From: an uncultured Alistipes sp.
GTDB lineage: Bacteria > Bacteroidota > Bacteroidia > Bacteroidales > Rikenellaceae
Length of the DNA: 64,000 nucleotides
Assembly (NCBI GenBank): GCA_904502005.1
Contig: CAJGDC010000001.1
Location: forward strand, 1 to 64,000
Direction of reading: 5' to 3'
In this document: one piece after another, positions 1 to 9,100 of the stretch
Numbering within the stretch: position 1 is the stretch's first letter
How the letters are laid out: each line of letters starts with the position of its first letter
The notes under the pieces: model-generated
The model's input: the letters and a program-made list of their open reading frames with translations, nothing else
What the model was told of the DNA's origin: nothing
Database searches by the model: none
Made by a program: the position numbers and the translations under genes

Positions 1-2886
1 AATCTGACCAGCGCAATCAACAGTCTCGCCTGTTACTGGATCTACGTAGTATGCACCCTCAGGAGCACGCTGGAAACCATAACCGTATACACGACCGAGC
101 TCCTTACCTGGGTAAGCGTAGATAAATACGTTGTTACCAGAAGTAAAGCCGGTGTTAAGCTGATAGAGCTCTACACCTGGAGCAAGCTCAACGAGCTGGT
201 TCCAGTTACGTGACCAGTTGAAGTTGAAGTCCCAGCTGAAGTGACGCTTCTGAATAAGCTTTGCACCGATGCTGAACTCAACACCGTGGTTGTTCACCTT
301 ACCTGCGTTGATAAGCTTATAGGTAGCACCTGTAATCTGGTCTGTAGGAACAGAAAGAATCTGGTTTGTAGTATTTGAATCGTAGTAAGCCAAGTCGATG
401 CTCAGACGCTTCTTGAAGAAGTGAGCCTCCAAACCGATCTCCCATGACTCAGTGTTCTCTGGCTTCAGGAGTGGATTGTTAAGAGTACCTGGAAGCACAT
501 AAGAAGATGAGTATGAAGAGTTGGTGTAGTAGTCAGTAATCTTGTAAGCACCGGTATCGTTACCTACGTTTGCCCATGAACCACGAATCTTAAGCATATC
601 CAACCAGTTTGTGTCACGAAGACCTGGGATAGCCTGGTCGATAAGCACTGCAGCTGATACTGATGGGTAGAAGTAAGAGTTGTTACCCTTAGCAAGAGCT
701 GAAGACCAGTCGTTACGAGCTGTAAAGTCGAGGAAGTAGGTATCGTTATAGTTGAGAGAGATCATACCATAGAGAGAGTTGATCATCTTCTCAGTAAGAG
801 TATAAGCTACCTTTGGACGGTCTACAGAGTTAGAGATCTGGAACACGTTTGGTGTAGAGAGCTTCTCTGCAGTGAGGGTCTGGTTACGGTGGTTGTAAAC
901 CATGTTGTTACCACCGAAGTTTACGCCGAGGTGGAAACGGTTGAACTGCTTCTTGTAAGAGAGCAAGAAATCGGTATTAACCTCATAGCGGAAGATATTC
1001 TGGATACGATACCAACCCTGAGCATAAGAGGTTGCATACTGTGGCTTACGAGAGGTACGGTAGTCATTGAACATATCAAGACCAGAGCGAACCATGAAGT
1101 TAAGGTCCTTGGTAATAGCGAAGGTAACCTGCATGTTACCATAGATACGGTCACGAATCTGAGAGTTCAGATAGTCGTATGCAAGCCAGTATGGGTTGTT
1201 TACGTTAAGTGAAGTACCGTTACAGTTAATAAGGTTGTTCAAATAAGCTGAGTCACCACCTGTACGAGCATCGAGAGCCTCGAAGATACGGCCACTGCTA
1301 TACTCATCCCAGAAAGAAGAGATGTCTACTGAAGGGTAGTTCCACATCAACTGGTATACTGGAGAAGCGTTGTTATAACCTGTAGTTGGGAGGTTATCAG
1401 ACTTCTTACGGTAGTAGTTAACCTTACCAGCGAAAGTAACAACCTTGTTAAGCTTACTGTTCACAGAGAATGATACAGTCTCCTGGTTGTAACCCATGTT
1501 AGGAACGATCCAGTTGTTACGTGTATCCTGGAATGAAGCACGAACTGAAGTACCCTTACCGTTGTTACCGCTTACCGATATATTATTTTTATAGGTAAAG
1601 CCGGTCTCATAGAAGCCCTTGTAGTAATCCTGAGCCTCGAATGGAACAAGAGTATAGAACTTTGTAGAAGCTGGCTCATAAACAGTTGCACCAGAAGGAT
1701 CCTTGTAAGTATCAAGAACGATAGAGCCTGGCTTATCGGTACGCTCGTTACGGAGCTTGTCAAAGTCGAGAGAGTGGTACATGTAAGTAAGACCTACGCC
1801 ACGCTCGTCGGTACCATAACCGAAGTCAGTGCCATACTTAGGACCCCACATGTTACGTGACCAAAGACGGTCAGCAACCTTAGTTGAACCCTCATAAACG
1901 CTCCAGAATGAGAAGTACTCCTGTGGAGAGTACTGCTTACCAGCCAATGAAGCGTAAGTAGTAAGAGAAGCCGAACCAGCACCATAATCCTCCTGAAGCT
2001 CTGGCCAGTAAGAAGCCTGCTCAGCAACCATTGAGAATGAATAGCTTACGCCGATACCCTTCTGCTTTGAACCAGACTTAGTGGTGATAATCACCGCACC
2101 GTTCTGTGCACGTGAACCGTAAAGAGCGGTTGCAGCTGGACCCTTAAGGACTGATACAGAAGCGATGTCATCTGGGTTAAGATCACCCACACCGTTACCG
2201 TAGTCGATAGGAGCATCATCAGAGTCGTTGGCACCACCAGAAGCGGTCTTCTCATTACCGAGAGGCACACCGTCCACAACGAACAGAGCCTCATTGTTGT
2301 CGTGTGAGAGTGAAGACTCACCACGAAGAGTTACGCGGACTGAACCAGCAGGACCTGTAGCAGCAGACTCGAAAGACATACCTGCAACCTTACCGTTCAT
2401 ACCGTCAAGCCAGTTACCCGATACGGTCTGTGCGATGTCATCACCTGACACCTTAGAGACAGCGTAACCGAGTGACTTCTCAGCACGAGTAATACCCAAC
2501 GCAGTTACCACGACCTCGTCAATCTTCTGAGTTGACTCAACCATAGTCACGTTAATCTGAGCGCGAGCACCAACAGGCACCTCCTGGCTCTGATAACCAA
2601 CGTAGGTAAACTCAAGGACAGGATCAGCAACGCCAGCAACATCAATTGAGTAGTTACCGTCCAAATCCGTCAGGGCTGCGCGAGTCGCCAGACCTTTGAC
2701 CGAAATGGTCACACCGATCATCGGACCTCGAGCATCAGTAACCTTACCAGTTACCACTTTCCCTTTACCCTGTGCATACACTGATGCAGGGCTAAACAGC
2801 GCACAACAAACTAGTAATGACATAGTTACGATTGTCATCACCAACTTACGTACACCGTTTGAAACAAGAAGTAAATCTCTTTTCAT
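1..2886 (-). CDS. SusC/RagA-family TonB-linked outer-membrane receptor (C-terminus off window)
   Basis: The reading frame is open from the ATG at 2886 down to base 1 (962 codons, no stop), so the end of the beta-barrel lies outside the window. It begins with a basic segment and a hydrophobic signal peptide ending near VYAQ, followed by a carboxypeptidase-like beta-sandwich (residues about 45-125, with DLDGNYSI). Then comes a TonB-box-like stretch (EVVVTALGI) and a plug domain with the family's LRGESSL and VVDGVPLG signatures and SVLKGPAATALYGSRAQNG. The rest is barrel, rich in aromatic residues. SusC proteins are TonB-powered importers of oligosaccharides or peptides working with a SusD lipoprotein. 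A partner would be expected downstream, to the left of base 1, and cannot be seen. The substrate cannot be inferred. Confidence 0.95.
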   Translation of the reverse strand, partial: MKRDLLLVSNGVRKLVMTIVTMSLLVCCALFSPASVYAQGKGKVVTGKVTDARGPMIGVTISVKGLATRAALTDLDGNYSIDVAGVADPVLEFTYVGYQSQEVPVGARAQINVTMVESTQKIDEVVVTALGITRAEKSLGYAVSKVSGDDIAQTVSGNWLDGMNGKVAGMSFESAATGPAGSVRVTLRGESSLSHDNNEALFVVDGVPLGNEKTASGGANDSDDAPIDYGNGVGDLNPDDIASVSVLKGPAATALYGSRAQNGAVIITTKSGSKQKGIGVSYSFSMVAEQASYWPELQEDYGAGSASLTTYASLAGKQYSPQEYFSFWSVYEGSTKVADRLWSRNMWGPKYGTDFGYGTDERGVGLTYMYHSLDFDKLRNERTDKPGSIVLDTYKDPSGATVYEPASTKFYTLVPFEAQDYYKGFYETGFTYKNNISVSGNNGKGTSVRASFQDTRNNWIVPNMGYNQETVSFSVNSKLNKVVTFAGKVNYYRKKSDNLPTTGYNNASPVYQLMWNYPSVDISSFWDEYSSGRIFEALDARTGGDSAYLNNLINCNGTSLNVNNPYWLAYDYLNSQIRDRIYGNMQVTFAITKDLNFMVRSGLDMFNDYRTSRKPQYATSYAQGWYRIQNIFRYEVNTDFLLSYKKQFNRFHLGVNFGGNNMVYNHRNQTLTAEKLSTPNVFQISNSVDRPKVAYTLTEKMINSLYGMISLNYNDTYFLDFTARNDWSSALAKGNNSYFYPSVSAAVLIDQAIPGLRDTNWLDMLKIRGSWANVGNDTGAYKITDYYTNSSYSSSYVLPGTLNNPLLKPENTESWEIGLEAHFFKKRLSIDLAYYDSNTTNQILSVPTDQITGATYKLINAGKVNNHGVEFSIGAKLIQKRHFSWDFNFNWSRNWNQLVELAPGVELYQLNTGFTSGNNVFIYAYPGKELGRVYGYGFQRAPEGAYYVDPVTGETVDCAGQI

Positions 2887-2932
2887 AGGTTAATTATTAA
2901 GTTTTATTAAAAATTGGTTGCTTAAATTCATA

Positions 2933-2940
2933 CAAAAATA
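2933..2940 (-). promoter_or_regulatory. Bacteroidota -7 box of the SusC-like gene
   Basis: TATTTTTG read on the minus strand matches the TAnnTTTG element of the Bacteroidota primary sigma factor. It lies about 47 bp upstream of the ATG. A weak -33-like GTTG (2964-2961) sits 20 bp upstream. A receptor gene of this class is often also controlled by an ECF sigma factor, and none is visible here. Confidence 0.5.
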
Positions 2941-3137
2941 AAAATTTATTTTTAGAAAGCCAACATATTTGCAAATATTTTTGCATTTTTTCTTAAAAAA
3001 ATTTGCCTGCGCTCATTTTTTCTCTCAAACCTAGTCTAATAAAAATTTTTATCGCCAAAAAATATCCCAAAAAGACAACCTTTTGTCGCAATTGCTATCC
3101 TGAAGGGAAAAAATTCTCTACCGTTGGGATAAAAGTG

Positions 3138-3167
3138 TTGATTTGACCAAAAAATTGCCTACTTTTG
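3138..3167 (+). promoter_or_regulatory. Promoter of the haemolysin III gene
   Basis: TTG at 3138-3140, a 19-bp spacer and TACTTTTG at 3160-3167 match the Bacteroidota -33/-7 consensus. The leader to the ATG at 3205 would be about 30 nt. Confidence 0.7.
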
Positions 3168-3204
3168 CGAAGAAAATTATGCAAACTCAAAGAGTTTTTA
3201 GGCC

Positions 3205-3870
3205 ATGAAAATGAAAAAAATCACTGCATACATCCCCACCTTTGGCGAGGAGATTGCTAACACTATTTCGCATGGCGCAATGGCGGTTCTCACACTGCTT
3301 GCGCTACCATTTGCAACGCTCTGGGCGTACACTCACGCCATAGGAAATAACATCGAATCAGCGGTGGGTGTATCGATATTTGTATTGTCGATATTTATGA
3401 TGTTTTTGACATCTACACTCTACCACGCCATGCACCCGGAATCACGACATAAAGAGATATTTCACATCCTTGATCATATCATGATTTATGTCGCCATTGC
3501 AGGGTCGTATACCCCTATTGCACTGACAGTTATCAACGGTTGGCAAGGTATTCTTATTGTCGTTCTTCAGTGGACAATGGTGCTATTTGGCATCTTCTAC
3601 AAATCGCTCTCTAAGCGTTCAATTCCAGCCATCAGTTTGACTATTTATTTGATAATGGGATGGACAGTTGTGTTCTTCATGCCGCTCTTTATTCGCAACG
3701 CATCACTACCACTACTGATACTAATCGCTGCAGGTGGAATCTTCTACACATTGGGTGCATATTTTTACGCCAAGAAGGGCTTTAGATACCACCACCTTGT
3801 TTGGCATCTTATGATAAACATTGCAGCTGCGTGCCACTTCGTTGCAATTGTATTTTACCTTAATGCCTAA
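3205..3870 (+). CDS. Haemolysin III (HlyIII/PAQR-family) membrane protein
   Basis: This 221-residue protein has about seven hydrophobic segments and the conserved polar motifs of the HlyIII/PAQR superfamily: an early HGAM, then STLYHAMH, HILDHIMIYVAIAGSYTP in the middle, and HHLVWHLMINIAAACH near the end. In this family the conserved histidines, with Ser and Asp, bind a metal ion and probably form a hydrolase-like site in the membrane. The haemolysin name comes from heterologous expression of a Bacillus cereus member and does not prove toxicity. It is a single-gene unit with its own promoter and a shared terminator downstream. Length is normal for the family (about 210-220 residues). Confidence 0.92.
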   Translation: MKMKKITAYIPTFGEEIANTISHGAMAVLTLLALPFATLWAYTHAIGNNIESAVGVSIFVLSIFMMFLTSTLYHAMHPESRHKEIFHILDHIMIYVAIAGSYTPIALTVINGWQGILIVVLQWTMVLFGIFYKSLSKRSIPAISLTIYLIMGWTVVFFMPLFIRNASLPLLILIAAGGIFYTLGAYFYAKKGFRYHHLVWHLMINIAAACHFVAIVFYLNA

Positions 3871-3886
3871 TATCTGAAATAGGCAC

Positions 3887-3917
3887 AAAAAATAGAGCCA
3901 CGTGGCTCTATTTTTTT
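3887..3917. terminator. Bidirectional terminator between haemolysin III and DUF1573 genes
   Basis: A perfect palindrome centred at 3901/3902 (AATAGAGCCAC / GTGGCTCTATT) is flanked by an A run on the left and a T run on the right, so it can terminate both converging transcripts. Confidence 0.9.
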
Positions 3918-3935
3918 GTCAACATTAGATGCTGT

Positions 3936-4313
3936 TTACTTGCTCATTCCTCGCACAACAAGCCGTGCAACTCCTGCATTTGTATGCACCTCTACCACAC
4001 GGTGAAAAAGTCCTTTTTCCATCTTTGAAGCCTCAAGAATCATGGTAATCGTACTCTTCTCGCCAACCTTAAGCGGACGACGCGAATAACGAGCCTTTAG
4101 GCACGAACACGAGGTATTTACACTTAGCAATACAAGTGGCTTATCTGTCTTATTTTCAAGCACAAATGTACAAGTGTAATCTCTATTCTCTCTCGGCACA
4201 CTTCCAAAGTCATACTCTCTCTTATCAAACGAAATTCCGTTCTGATTACAATCTTGAGCCAGAGCTAAAAAGCTCAAAAATAGAAGAGGTAACAGAAAAA
4301 GTAGTCGCTTCAT
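3936..4313 (-). CDS. Small exported DUF1573 protein
   Basis: The product has 125 residues: a signal peptide (about 1-20, ending ALAQ) and a single immunoglobulin-like DUF1573 domain. Family hallmarks are FGSVPRE, a strand with LENKTDKPLVLL, the paired cysteines in SCSCLKARYS, and the LKVGEKSTI turn. DUF1573 domains are ASH/MSP-like beta-sandwiches usually found in the Bacteroidota periplasm; their molecular role is not established. It is the last gene of the tamB-exbB-exbD-tonB operon, 11 bp after tonB, which suggests an envelope task. A second, longer DUF1573 protein occurs at 32884. Confidence 0.88.
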   Translation of the reverse strand: MKRLLFLLPLLFLSFLALAQDCNQNGISFDKREYDFGSVPRENRDYTCTFVLENKTDKPLVLLSVNTSCSCLKARYSRRPLKVGEKSTITMILEASKMEKGLFHRVVEVHTNAGVARLVVRGMSK

Positions 4314-4324
4314 AATTATTCTTC

Positions 4325-4999
4325 TTACTGCTTAAGTTTGAAAATATATGTAATAGTACCTCCTTGCACAAAAGCGGCACTTTCGGTAAATCGTGCGCGT
4401 TTTGCAGCCTCAATTGCAGCCTCTACGAGTGATGAATCTGAGGTTGTTGAGCCCTTTGGCTCATAGGTCGCAGCCGTAACTTTACCCTCTCTATCTACAG
4501 CCACTCGCACCACAACCTTACCACCTCTATTGCCCGCCGGGTATGCCGGCATAGGCAGTGTTCCGACAAGTCCACGCCCCTGCAATCCCTCATCTAAAGC
4601 CTCAGTACCTACTGGATTTAGCCCGGAATCTCGACCTGAAGAGCTATCCTCCTCGGACTGTTGCGCATATGGATTACCGCTATTTTCAGCGTTATCGACA
4701 CCACCCTGATTCATCTTAAAGAGTGCTCGCGGATTTACCGTCTGCGTCTTAGGCGCTGCACCCTCGGTCTGCTGTGAGCTATCTTGCTCGGCTACCACTT
4801 GATGCTTCTCAGCCATATCTGGCGAAGGAGAGGTCATAGACTCTGTAGAGACCTCAGGTACCGTCTCAATAAACTCCACGAACAGCTCCGCCTCCTTGAT
4901 TGGCTTAGGCTCTATATAGATAACGCCATAGAGCATTGCAAGCGCAATGCCCACACCATAGAGAATGGTGGCAAGTATGGCGTAGTATCTTGACCTCAT
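4325..4999 (-). CDS. tonB: TonB-family energy transducer
   Basis: This 224-residue protein is built like TonB. A single N-terminal transmembrane helix (about 5-27) precedes a long low-complexity periplasmic linker rich in Ser, Glu, Gln and Asn, and a C-terminal TonB domain (about 150-224) with GGKVVVRVAVDREGKV and the closing GGTITYIFKLKQ. TonB proteins carry the proton-motive force from ExbB-ExbD to outer-membrane receptors. It begins 3 bp after exbD, so exbB-exbD-tonB form one module. The linker is not the classical Pro-Lys repeat. Other TonB-like proteins exist in the genome (see 14853), so which receptors it serves is unknown. Confidence 0.88.
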   Translation of the reverse strand: MRSRYYAILATILYGVGIALAMLYGVIYIEPKPIKEAELFVEFIETVPEVSTESMTSPSPDMAEKHQVVAEQDSSQQTEGAAPKTQTVNPRALFKMNQGGVDNAENSGNPYAQQSEEDSSSGRDSGLNPVGTEALDEGLQGRGLVGTLPMPAYPAGNRGGKVVVRVAVDREGKVTAATYEPKGSTTSDSSLVEAAIEAAKRARFTESAAFVQGGTITYIFKLKQ

Positions 5000-5002
5000 C
5001 TA

Positions 5003-5404
5003 TTAGGGTTGGGTTGCAAGGATAAGTTTATAATCATTGTCTTTGGCGATATTCATCACCTTCACCACCTCGTCTACAGCGACAGTTTTGTCACAATGTA
5101 GAGAGACAGTAGGCTCACTCTGACCTGCAAGGCGACTCTTTAATGCCGCCTCAACGCCAGGAATACCCTGCACACGGTCAAGCTCGACATAGTAGTTATA
5201 ACCACTACCCGCCTTCTGTATTGATACGGTAGTTATAGCCTTATCCTTCAGCTGATTACTACTCTTTGGCAGCATCAACTTCAGGGCATTCGGATTGATA
5301 AGCGTTGTTGCGATAATCATAAAAATCAGCAGCAAGAACATCAAGTCCGTCATTGCCGAGGAGGAGAAAGACTTATCTACCTTAGATCCTCTTTTAATTG
5401 CCAT
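5003..5404 (-). CDS. exbD: ExbD/TolR-family biopolymer transport protein
   Basis: The 133-residue protein has the short cytoplasmic N-terminus with basic residues (MAIKRGSKVDKSF), one transmembrane helix containing the family's essential Asp just before it (SSSAMTDLMFLLLIFMIIATT, Asp20), and a periplasmic domain. ExbD couples proton flow to TonB movement together with ExbB. It lies 2 bp downstream of exbB and 3 bp upstream of tonB. The TolR alternative cannot be excluded from sequence alone, but the adjacent tonB favours ExbD. Confidence 0.92.
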   Translation of the reverse strand: MAIKRGSKVDKSFSSSAMTDLMFLLLIFMIIATTLINPNALKLMLPKSSNQLKDKAITTVSIQKAGSGYNYYVELDRVQGIPGVEAALKSRLAGQSEPTVSLHCDKTVAVDEVVKVMNIAKDNDYKLILATQP

Positions 5405-5406
5405 AA

Positions 5407-6090
5407 CTACTTCTGCACAGGTTGGTTAAGAATATCCATAAAGGCTATTGAATTCGCCTCCATACGGAATACAAGGCGCTCAATAGCAGCCACAAGGTAG
5501 TTGTAGCCAAAGTATGCCGGAATACCGACAATAAGACCTCCAACAGTGGTAATCATTGCCACGTACATACCTCCAGAGAGTAGCGCCATATCGACCGTAC
5601 CACCAGCAGCAGACATATCCATAAAGGTCTGCACCATACCCAGCACAGTACCCAAGAAACCAATCATCGGCGCACCACCGGCAATAGTTGCAAGGAACGG
5701 CAGACCGTTCTCAAGGCGAGAGACCTCAAGGTTGGCAACATTTTCAATTGCATTCTGCACATCAGCCATTGGACGACCAAGGCGCTCAATACCCTTCTCA
5801 ACCATACGAGCAATTGGAGTGTTGCTTCGGCGACACATCTCCAGTGCTGCCTGGATATTACCATCAGAGATAGCATCACGAATACGGTTCATAAATCCCA
5901 TATTCATACCCTTAGAAGCCTTGCGAATCGCCAAAAAACGCTCCACAAAGATAAATACTGTAACACCTCCAAGCATTAGGAGTACCCACATAAGCCAGCC
6001 TCCGCTATTAAAGAGCTGCCAGAGGCTCATCTGTCCCGCCTCGGTCACCTGCTCGGCAACCTCTGCGGCCTGTAAAAGTTTGAACATCAT
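5407..6090 (-). CDS. exbB: ExbB/TolQ/MotA-family proton channel protein
   Basis: This 227-residue protein has three transmembrane helices (about 27-52, 128-155, 170-195) with the typical FLATIAGGAPMIGFLGTVLGMVQTF signature split around helix 2 and a Gly-rich helix 3 ending VGIPAYFGYNYLV. ExbB forms the pentameric proton channel around ExbD that drives TonB. Translation can begin at either of two adjacent ATG codons (6090 or 6087). The gene starts 18 bp after the tamB stop, so it is probably transcribed from the tamB promoter. Confidence 0.93.
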   Translation of the reverse strand: MMFKLLQAAEVAEQVTEAGQMSLWQLFNSGGWLMWVLLMLGGVTVFIFVERFLAIRKASKGMNMGFMNRIRDAISDGNIQAALEMCRRSNTPIARMVEKGIERLGRPMADVQNAIENVANLEVSRLENGLPFLATIAGGAPMIGFLGTVLGMVQTFMDMSAAGGTVDMALLSGGMYVAMITTVGGLIVGIPAYFGYNYLVAAIERLVFRMEANSIAFMDILNQPVQK

Positions 6091-6108
6091 AGTTTTAATT
6101 ATTTTTTG

Positions 6109-9100
6109 TTAGTCAAAATTATCCATATTATCCTCTTTTGGCGGAGCATCAAAGCCATCAATCATGGACTCCATCGCCTCATTATCGCGCTCTCGTAGAC
6201 CTAATGATACTGCTGCCTGCTCTTGTGCCTCCTTACGGCGGCGACGAGAGAATCTATTAGCCACACGATTTTTCAAATCCTTGCCGTTATCAAAGTCCTC
6301 CTTAAAGTAGATACCCAGACCAGTCTCCTGCAGACCCTGATTCTCATCAAAGCGGTCAATGGTGTGGGTAAATCCCTTAAGTCGCAGTGTTCCTGCCTGG
6401 TCTATTAACCAAGTTACATACGCCTCACCCGTAAAGGATGATGATGCATTGACAACCTGCGACTTATCGCCCAAGTAGTTACCCTCAACCTCAATCAACA
6501 GTCTATCTCCCATAAGGCCCTGTGAGAAGCCAAAATCGACCTCATCACTCATCATCTGGTCCGTCTTTGGGCGGTAACGCAACACAATATTAAAATTATC
6601 CGATGAGAGCCAGTTGCTCAACTGATTTGACAACAGCTCAAAACCAGTTACTGCCGCAGATGAGACGCCAAACGATGTCGCCTGAGTAGACGAATCCGAT
6701 AGGAACGAGTTGGAGAGCAGCAGATAGAGGAACTGCTGCGAGCGTCGCTCTGGAGTACTTAGCACATTGGCAATAACGGTCTGTATACTCGCATCTGCAC
6801 TCGGCACCTGAACATCAAAGCCGACAGTAGGCTTTGTGAGTCGGTCGGTAAGGTTGATAATACAATTTACCGGCACAGCTCGATTTGGTATCGAGGTATC
6901 TACATAACCCTGAAGCAGTGGCTGGAGTGAGGTCTTAATCTTATAGACAGCTGCGATATTAAGCAATGCATCTAACGGCTCGCCAGTCCACTGTATCGTA
7001 GAGCCCTTTTCAATAATAAACTTCTTATTGATAATATTTTGCAGCGTAAACAGATAACTACCCTGGTCAATGGTATAGAGACCATACATCTCAAAGATAT
7101 TTGAACTAGGGTTGATTCTCAAGTTAAGCAAGCCATTACCCGTTCCCTTAATAATATCGCCCACTGTAGGGTCAATAACCAACTGAGCCTCTGCATTTTC
7201 ACGCACATCGAGCGACATATTTATATCCATACCGCCACCAGATGCTGTACGTTGTTTCTGTCGGCGCTCAAACATCATCTTCTTACGCACAAGATAGGAT
7301 GTAGTATCTGCGGCTGATGGCTTAGCAAAGGTCACAAAGTCGGCAGAAGATATATTACTCTTATCCGAAAGAGGCATGAAGAACTTAGAGTTATTCTCCG
7401 TGTTTGCTGTAATATCCATCTTCACACCCGCCTTATCGCCCTTAACACTCACATCTCCAGAGGCGAATATGGTTCCGTAGAACATGTCATTATCGCGCTT
7501 TGTGGTACCGAGCACCTGCATATTGTCAAACTGCGCACGCAGAGAGTACTCAATATTTGAGAGGTGGTCAAGGCTCAAATCCATACTCAGCAGACCGCTA
7601 CGCTTATGCTTATCATATATTGTGGCATTACGCAGATAGAATCTATTATCTCGCACCTCCACTCGAGCCGAAGGGGCGGTATAGGTACATCTTGTATAGT
7701 CAAGAGTGGTGCGCATATCTGAGACTGTAATCTCGCCATTAAGGCTCGCATCGCGCTTCTCACCTGTAAGAGTAAGCTCAACCTTTGCCTTACCACCCGT
7801 ATCCTTTATGACCCCGGATAGCAGAGGGTCGAGCAGCGACATATCAAGCTCATCCACAAGTATCTGCGCAAAATAGCGAGACTGTGAAGGGAAGAGATAA
7901 CCACGCGCCACCTCCTTACCCTTGTCGGCAGTAGTCACGGAGAGTTTAGCTCGTGAGCGGCCGAAATCCCAACGCGACGATAGCTTAAGATCTGGAAGCG
8001 GAAGAGCATTGACGTGAATAGAGTCCAGCTTTACATTTGCCTCTATACGCGTATCCTTAAGTGCCGAACGCACTGTTACATAGCCATTGGTTCTACCCTC
8101 AACACGATAGCCTATACGCTCGGCAAACTGTGCAAACGGGGCAAGTGAGAAGTTCTTAAGGTATAGGTGCAGTGAGTCTGTCTTTGAGTGTGATGCTACG
8201 CCGTCAATAAGCAAATCCTGCCCCTCACGAGCGTTATAGATACGAAGATCTTGGACATCGACTCGTGTAGAGTCCATATCGATACCTGCCGATGAAATTC
8301 TCCAAACATTTTCGTTATTACCTACACGCGACGGAAGCACATCAACCCTCAGGTGGCGCATACCGTTTCGTCGCGAGACTAACGCCTTAGCAGCGATATT
8401 TCCACGCACACTGTTAAGAGTATCCGCAAACTGACCATAAAGATCTACGGCATTATCCTTAGCACCTCCATGTAGATTAAAGTCATTAAGTCGCAAAGCA
8501 CCCGCCCACAACTCCGATGAGCCGACATTCATCACAAGCGAGTCGCCACTATTGGTCGCATCAATCTCGACATTAGAGACCAGATATGGATATCGCTCAA
8601 CACACTCCGAGCGGCCGCGCATAACAAACCTATTTGCAGCAGGGTCCATATATACCTTAACCGTAGAGCTTGGAGCCACCTCAACACCCGCAACAAAACA
8701 GCTTAGCAGAGGGGAGATATCCTTTGTTGTTACCGACAGCAACGCCACATTATCCTTAATAACCTCCTCCTTACTCTCAATTTTATTGAGTGTATCTGAG
8801 TCATAGAGTTGTGGCAGATAGCGAGCCAAAAGCGTTGAGAGATAGTATGCAACATCCTTATACGAGCAACGGCTCTCAAATAGAGCATCCGCAAAGTCCG
8901 AATTAAGGGTTATCTGCCTAATATCCTCATTGCTATCTACAACAAGCTCAATGAGGTCAGAGGTCAGTCGCTTATCGTTATAATTATAAACCGCATCTGC
9001 TACATCCACCTTGCCATTCATGGTATCAAAATTCCTACCATGTGCCTCCATAGATATTGTCGCCGAGAGAGTAGCAAGGCTATCTCTACGATTTATATTG

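Larger units (their letters stand above)
2887..3204. other. Divergent intergenic region, 318 bp, AT-rich
   Basis: This gap separates the leftward SusC-like gene from the rightward haemolysin III gene. It is strongly AT-rich with long A and T runs and contains the promoters of both genes. I see no additional gene or structured RNA in it. Confidence 0.7.

Noticed and set aside
1..2886. Possible frameshift in the first receptor gene, suggested by several short alternative frames
   Set aside because: The frame from the ATG at 2886 was followed at several places down to base 1 and gives continuous SusC-like sequence, so the gene is intact within the window.
5546..6112. 188-codon open frame on the plus strand
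   Set aside because: It lies entirely antisense to exbB, whose protein is unmistakable; the frame shows no domain and arises from codon bias.
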